From an uncultured Collinsella sp. (lineage in GTDB: Bacteria; Actinomycetota; Coriobacteriia; Coriobacteriales; Coriobacteriaceae): a DNA stretch of 8,997 nt. The translations under genes and the position numbers were made by a program. The stretch lies in contig CATZKS010000081.1 in the NCBI GenBank assembly GCA_958421035.1, forward strand, positions 1 to 8,997, given 5' to 3'. Under the pieces are notes generated by a model. That model saw only the letters and a program-made list of their open reading frames with translations. It was not told the origin of the DNA and did no database searches. The stretch's first letter is position 1. Each line of letters begins with the position of its first letter. Shown piece after piece: positions 5,780-8,997 of this stretch.

Positions 5780-7645
5780 CTACTTCGTGTGCGGGATACC
5801 CAGCACGTCGAGCGCGTTGGCCATAATGGACTGGAACGGCACCGCAGCGGCATCTGAGCCGCTCGGCGTTCCGTCGAGCGTGATATAGCACAGCACCTTG
5901 GGCGATTGTGCCGGTGCAAAGCCCATAAAGGACGACATGTAGTTCTCCTTGAGGTAGCCGCCGTTCTCGTCGGCACGTTCGGCCGTACCGGTCTTACCCG
6001 CCACGTCATAGCCGTCAACCGCGCCGCCAACGCCCGTTCCCTCGGACACGACCGTCTGCATGCACGATGTCACCTGGGATGCGGCGTCCTCCGAAATCGC
6101 GCGCTCGCCTTCGCCCCAGTCCTTCTCGTCGCCTTTGCTGGACTTATAGAAGTGCGGTGTCATCATCACGCCGCCGTTGGCGATGCCGCCCACGGCACGT
6201 GCGATCTCAATCGGCGAGACGGACAGTGCCTGTCCAAAGCTCATCGAGCCCAGCGTGGCGCCGTCATACTGGTCACGCTCCTTGACGATACCCAGGCTCT
6301 CTCCCGGAAAATCGACACCCGAGCTGTGACCGATGCCCCACTTGTCCACATAGGCGGCAAAGTCGTCGGCACCGATCTTGCGCCCCACTAGGACAAAGCC
6401 CACGTTGGACGAACGGCGCATCATCTCGCGCACGTCCATGGTCATGGCATAGTCGCGCTTGTCGGCATCGGTGACGGTATCGTCGCCCACCTTGATGCTC
6501 GCCGGCACCTCAAACGACGTACTCGATCGCACGACGCCCAAGTCGAAGCCGGCGCCCGCCACGAGCGTCTTAAAGACCGAGCCGGGCTCGTAGGCGTCGG
6601 TGACCAGGCGCAGATTCATATCCTCGGTCTTGGCATTCTCCAGATCGGTCTGGTCGTAGGTCGGGTACGAGCAGGCTGCCAAAATCTCGCCTGTCGTAGG
6701 ATCGGTGACCAGCGCCGAGCCGTTCTTGGCCTTAGTCTTCTCAACTGCCTCTGCCAGGGCATCCTCGGCCGCACGCTGGATATTGACGTCGAGCGTCGTC
6801 ACGATATCAACGCCGTCGACCGCAGCCACCTTTTTATAGGCACCGCCCGCGATATAGCTGCCGTCCCTCGCGCGCTCGCGTACGAGAGAACCGTTCGTGC
6901 CGGTCAGAAGCTTGTTGTATTGCTTTTCGAGACCCGTCAAGCCGTCGTTGTCTACATTCACTACACCCAGCACCTGCGATGCCAGATTGCCGTATGGATA
7001 TACGCGCTTCATGGCCTGCTCAAAAAGCACGCCGGGCAGGTTCTTCTTCTCCAGCGCCGCAACATCGTCTTCGTCCACCTGGCGCTTGATATACACCCAG
7101 GTTCCATCGGACTCAACGAGCTTGCGGCAGGTCTTTTTATCGATTCCAGTTGCCTTGACCAGCGCCGACACCGTCTTGTCAACATCCTCGACAAGCTGCG
7201 GGTTCACGGCGATGTTGCGACATTCGACCGACGACGCCAGCACGTTACCATTGCGGTCGTAGACGGTGCCACGTTTGGCATAGAGGGTCTGCGCAAGCAG
7301 GCGGCGCGCATCGGCACGCTCGCGCAGTTTATCGGCTTCGACAATTTGATAGTCGGCAAGGCGAAAGACGCCCAAGCCCAAGCCAAGCCCGATGAAGCCC
7401 ATGACGGCTTTGCGGCGAGGCAGAGGCGCGCCTGTGAGCCATTCGGTCGACGAACTCTTGCGCGACCTGGTGTTATGCACTTGAGGGCCGCCCGAGCCGC
7501 GAAGTCGCGACGCCGGGTCGTTGCCACGGGACTGCCCGGCGTTGTAAGATTGCCGACCCGTTCCTTGATAACCAGAACGTCCCCGCGACGAGGGACGTCC
7601 AGAACCGCGGCCCCCATCGGAACCGCGGCGATAGTCATTTGTCAT
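5780..7645 (-). CDS. ftsI: FtsI-type class B penicillin-binding protein (division transpeptidase)
   Basis: Single-pass membrane D,D-transpeptidase that cross-links septal peptidoglycan, working with FtsW. In the 621 residues, a cytoplasmic tail of about 78 residues rich in Gly, Arg and Ser comes first. One membrane segment follows at about 81-97. The PBP dimerisation domain begins with AKRGTVYDRNGNVLA (123-137) and includes RVYPYGNLASQVLG (214-227) and GLTGLEKQYN (235-244). The transpeptidase domain carries all three catalytic motifs: SVFK (356-359, nucleophile Ser356), SSN (412-414) and KTGT (551-554). No PASTA repeats follow, and the protein ends shortly after the transpeptidase fold. The position between an ftsL-like gene and the mur block supports the division role over PBP2 of elongation. 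The ATG at 7643-7645 lies 17 nt after the ftsL-like stop; no convincing Shine-Dalgarno is visible, so it may be translated by coupling. Confidence 0.95.
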   Translation of the reverse strand: MTNDYRRGSDGGRGSGRPSSRGRSGYQGTGRQSYNAGQSRGNDPASRLRGSGGPQVHNTRSRKSSSTEWLTGAPLPRRKAVMGFIGLGLGLGVFRLADYQIVEADKLRERADARRLLAQTLYAKRGTVYDRNGNVLASSVECRNIAVNPQLVEDVDKTVSALVKATGIDKKTCRKLVESDGTWVYIKRQVDEDDVAALEKKNLPGVLFEQAMKRVYPYGNLASQVLGVVNVDNDGLTGLEKQYNKLLTGTNGSLVRERARDGSYIAGGAYKKVAAVDGVDIVTTLDVNIQRAAEDALAEAVEKTKAKNGSALVTDPTTGEILAACSYPTYDQTDLENAKTEDMNLRLVTDAYEPGSVFKTLVAGAGFDLGVVRSSTSFEVPASIKVGDDTVTDADKRDYAMTMDVREMMRRSSNVGFVLVGRKIGADDFAAYVDKWGIGHSSGVDFPGESLGIVKERDQYDGATLGSMSFGQALSVSPIEIARAVGGIANGGVMMTPHFYKSSKGDEKDWGEGERAISEDAASQVTSCMQTVVSEGTGVGGAVDGYDVAGKTGTAERADENGGYLKENYMSSFMGFAPAQSPKVLCYITLDGTPSGSDAAAVPFQSIMANALDVLGIPHTK

Positions 7646-7662
7646 ACTCAGCTACCGTCTTG

Positions 7663-8133
7663 CTACTGAGCGGTCGCGGTCGCGTTGGCGCCCGCGGCTG
7701 CATCCTGCGAAAAGTCAAGTGTAACGCTCTCGCTGGGCTCCACCATGCCATAAGCGCCCGCAAGGTCGCGAATGCGCGTGTCGGCGCCATAGACCGAATG
7801 CATGACCTCCAGGTCGGAGCTCTCATCGGTCGCTTTTTCGAGCGTGTTGGTAAGCTCGGCGTTGCTGTTGAGCACCTGGGCCGTAACGCCGGCGAGCGCC
7901 ACGCGGGCGACGCCGATCGTCATGAAGATAGCCGCAATGATGCAAAACGTTTTAAGAACGCTCATGAAAACCGGGCTTACCGCCTGGTTTGCCTGACGGC
8001 CCGCGCCCGTGTAGACATCAAAGCGCGGCGTGCGCTGCTCACGGGGAGCAACGGGGGCCTGCGGCGTCTCACGATAGGCGGGCATGGCGTTCATATCATA
8101 GGCGAGTGCTGCGCTTGAAGTGTTGTAGCCCAT
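7663..8133 (-). CDS. ftsL: FtsL/DivIC-like small bitopic division protein
   Basis: The product has 156 residues. It has the topology of FtsL: a polar N-terminal tail of about 55 residues with a Pro-rich part (PQAPVAP, 24-30), one membrane segment at about 57-82, then a short helical region (about 85-112) of coiled-coil character, followed by RIRDLAGAYGMVEP (120-133), which resembles the end of the FtsL/DivIC domain. The C-terminal 20 residues are Ala-rich low complexity. FtsL normally forms a complex with FtsB/DivIC and FtsQ that activates FtsW-FtsI. Sequence identity in this family is always weak, so the call rests on topology and on the position between rsmH and ftsI, the classic ftsL site. 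The ATG at 8131-8133 follows GGGAGG with a 9-nt spacer. Confidence 0.82.
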   Translation of the reverse strand: MGYNTSSAALAYDMNAMPAYRETPQAPVAPREQRTPRFDVYTGAGRQANQAVSPVFMSVLKTFCIIAAIFMTIGVARVALAGVTAQVLNSNAELTNTLEKATDESSDLEVMHSVYGADTRIRDLAGAYGMVEPSESVTLDFSQDAAAGANATATAQ

Positions 8134-8142
8134 GATATGCCG

Positions 8143-8148
8143 CCTCCC
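8143..8148 (-). promoter_or_regulatory. Shine-Dalgarno of the ftsL-like gene
   Basis: GGGAGG on the minus strand lies 9 nt before the ATG at 8131-8133. It is inside the 90-bp gap after rsmH; I see no convincing promoter or terminator in the rest of that gap. Confidence 0.6.
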
Positions 8149-8223
8149 ATCCCGAGTACGTTGGTAGTGTGTTTAAGCTTCGTTTATGGTGCGAGCGGGA
8201 GGTCCAATATCGCGCGGTCGCGC

Positions 8224-8997
8224 CTACAGACGCTGCGCCACGCGGATTTTGGCTGATCTCGCCCGAGGGTTGCGCTCAACCTCATCAGGCTGGGCAACCA
8301 GGGGTTTGCGGGTGATGACCTTGAGTATCGGCACGTTGCCGCACACGCACACCGGAATCTCCGGCGGACACGTGCACCCCTGGCTCATCTCCTTAAAGTG
8401 GTTCTTTACGATACGGTCCTCGAGCGAGTGATACGAGATGACGCAGATACGTCCGCCCGGGTTGAGCCACCTGGTGGCGGCATCAAGCCCTCGTTCGAGC
8501 ACATCGAGCTCGTGATTGACCTCGATGCGAATGGCCTGGAAACTTTTCTTGGCCGGGTGTCCGCCATGCCGACGAGCGGCAGCCGGGATACCCGCCTTGA
8601 TGATCTCGACAAATTGGCCGGTGGTTTCGATCGGTTCTTGCTCGCGGCGGCGCACGATCTCGCGCGCGATCTGCGAGGCGAACTTCTCTTCGCCGTAGAC
8701 GCGTAGAATCCGGGCGAGGTCGTGTTCGTTATAGGTGTTGATGACCTCAGCTGCGTTTAAGGTGTTATTACCCGGATCCATCCGCATGTCCAATGGGGCG
8801 TCCTCGTTATACGAAAAGCCCCTGCCAGGGATATCGAGTTGCGGCGACGAAACGCCCAAATCGAACAGGAAGCCATCGACCCCGGGCACCTCGGCCGAGC
8901 AAAGTAGCTCGTCCAAGTCGCCGAAGTTGCCCTTCAGCAGCTGGTGCGGAACGCCGGGAACCTCGCGGCCCAGACGGGCGCCAGCGGCCTCGAGGGC
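8224..8997 (-). CDS. rsmH: RsmH (MraW), 16S rRNA m4C1402 methyltransferase (5' end off the window)
   Basis: S-adenosylmethionine-dependent enzyme that N4-methylates C1402 of 16S rRNA in the ribosomal P site. The window holds the last 257 codons; the frame stays open to the right edge, so roughly the first 50-60 residues, including the N-terminal SAM motif, are missing. A TTG at 8914-8916 is an internal Leu and not the start. Numbered within the fragment, motifs are FDLGVSSPQLD (45-55), the FSYNEDAPLDMRMD segment (61-74), HPAKKSFQAIRIEVN (147-161), ISYHSLEDRIVK (187-198) and NPRARSAKIRV (243-253). A Cys-rich loop, CTCPPEIPVCVCG (208-220), is a variant seen in several phyla and could bind a metal. 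The gene is first among those visible here, in its usual place upstream of ftsL; mraZ, which often precedes it, would lie beyond the window. Confidence 0.96.
   Translation of the reverse strand, partial: ALEAAGARLGREVPGVPHQLLKGNFGDLDELLCSAEVPGVDGFLFDLGVSSPQLDIPGRGFSYNEDAPLDMRMDPGNNTLNAAEVINTYNEHDLARILRVYGEEKFASQIAREIVRRREQEPIETTGQFVEIIKAGIPAAARRHGGHPAKKSFQAIRIEVNHELDVLERGLDAATRWLNPGGRICVISYHSLEDRIVKNHFKEMSQGCTCPPEIPVCVCGNVPILKVITRKPLVAQPDEVERNPRARSAKIRVAQRL

Noticed and set aside
4652..5857. Long plus-strand open frame of 401 codons opposite murF
   Set aside because: It lies antisense to a gene with all MurF motifs, has no recognisable domain, and has the composition expected of a shadow frame in GC-rich DNA.
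8134..8223. Promoter or terminator in the gap between rsmH and the ftsL-like gene
   Set aside because: A TTGGAC word is present but no -10 hexamer stands at a proper spacing, and there is no hairpin followed by a T-run.
1..8997. A novel defence, mobile or biosynthetic system in the window
   Set aside because: All coding capacity is accounted for by conserved cell division and cell wall genes; I see no transposase, integrase, toxin, repeat array or unknown gene.

Overview
The window is a block of the division and cell wall (dcw) cluster. Every real gene reads on the minus strand, so transcription runs from the right end to the left. In transcription order it holds the 3' part of rsmH (mraW), an ftsL-like gene, ftsI (division PBP), murF, mraY, murD (broken), ftsW, and the first 95 codons of murG. 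The order matches the widespread dcw order, except that murE is not between ftsI and murF.

The base composition is GC-rich. MurG carries the GGTAGH form of its N-terminal glycine loop, which is common in Actinobacteria. FtsI, FtsW and FtsL carry Arg/Gly/Pro-rich cytoplasmic tails. Together these suggest an actinobacterium, and my best guess is class Coriobacteriia, near Collinsella. The class is a moderate-confidence guess and the genus a weaker one, because no search could be run.

Layout: 8224-8997 rsmH (5' end off the window); 8134-8223 a 90-bp gap; 7663-8133 ftsL-like; 5780-7645 ftsI; 5654-5779 a 126-bp gap with a possible promoter and a perfect 7-bp inverted repeat; 4229-5653 murF; 3206-4225 mraY; 1807-3196 murD; 277-1803 ftsW; 1-287 murG (3' end off the window). 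From murF to murG the genes are 3 to 9 bp apart or overlap, which suggests one translationally coupled unit. The products cooperate: MurD and MurF build UDP-MurNAc-pentapeptide, MraY moves it onto undecaprenyl phosphate (lipid I), MurG adds GlcNAc (lipid II), and FtsW with FtsI polymerises and cross-links lipid II at the septum, with FtsL as a regulatory partner. RsmH modifies 16S rRNA.

The notable observation is in murD. The reading frame breaks exactly at the ATP-binding P-loop. Residues up to ITGTN are in one frame and the sequence from SLTDYL onward is in another, with the expected GKTTxT segment missing. This fits a net 17-bp deletion that removes the Walker A lysine and shifts the frame, while the rest of the gene looks intact. 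MurD is normally essential and single copy, so this is an assembly or sequencing error, a mixed population, or a real loss compensated elsewhere. Apart from this the window is an ordinary dcw region, and I see no mobile element, RNA gene, CRISPR array or unknown system in it.
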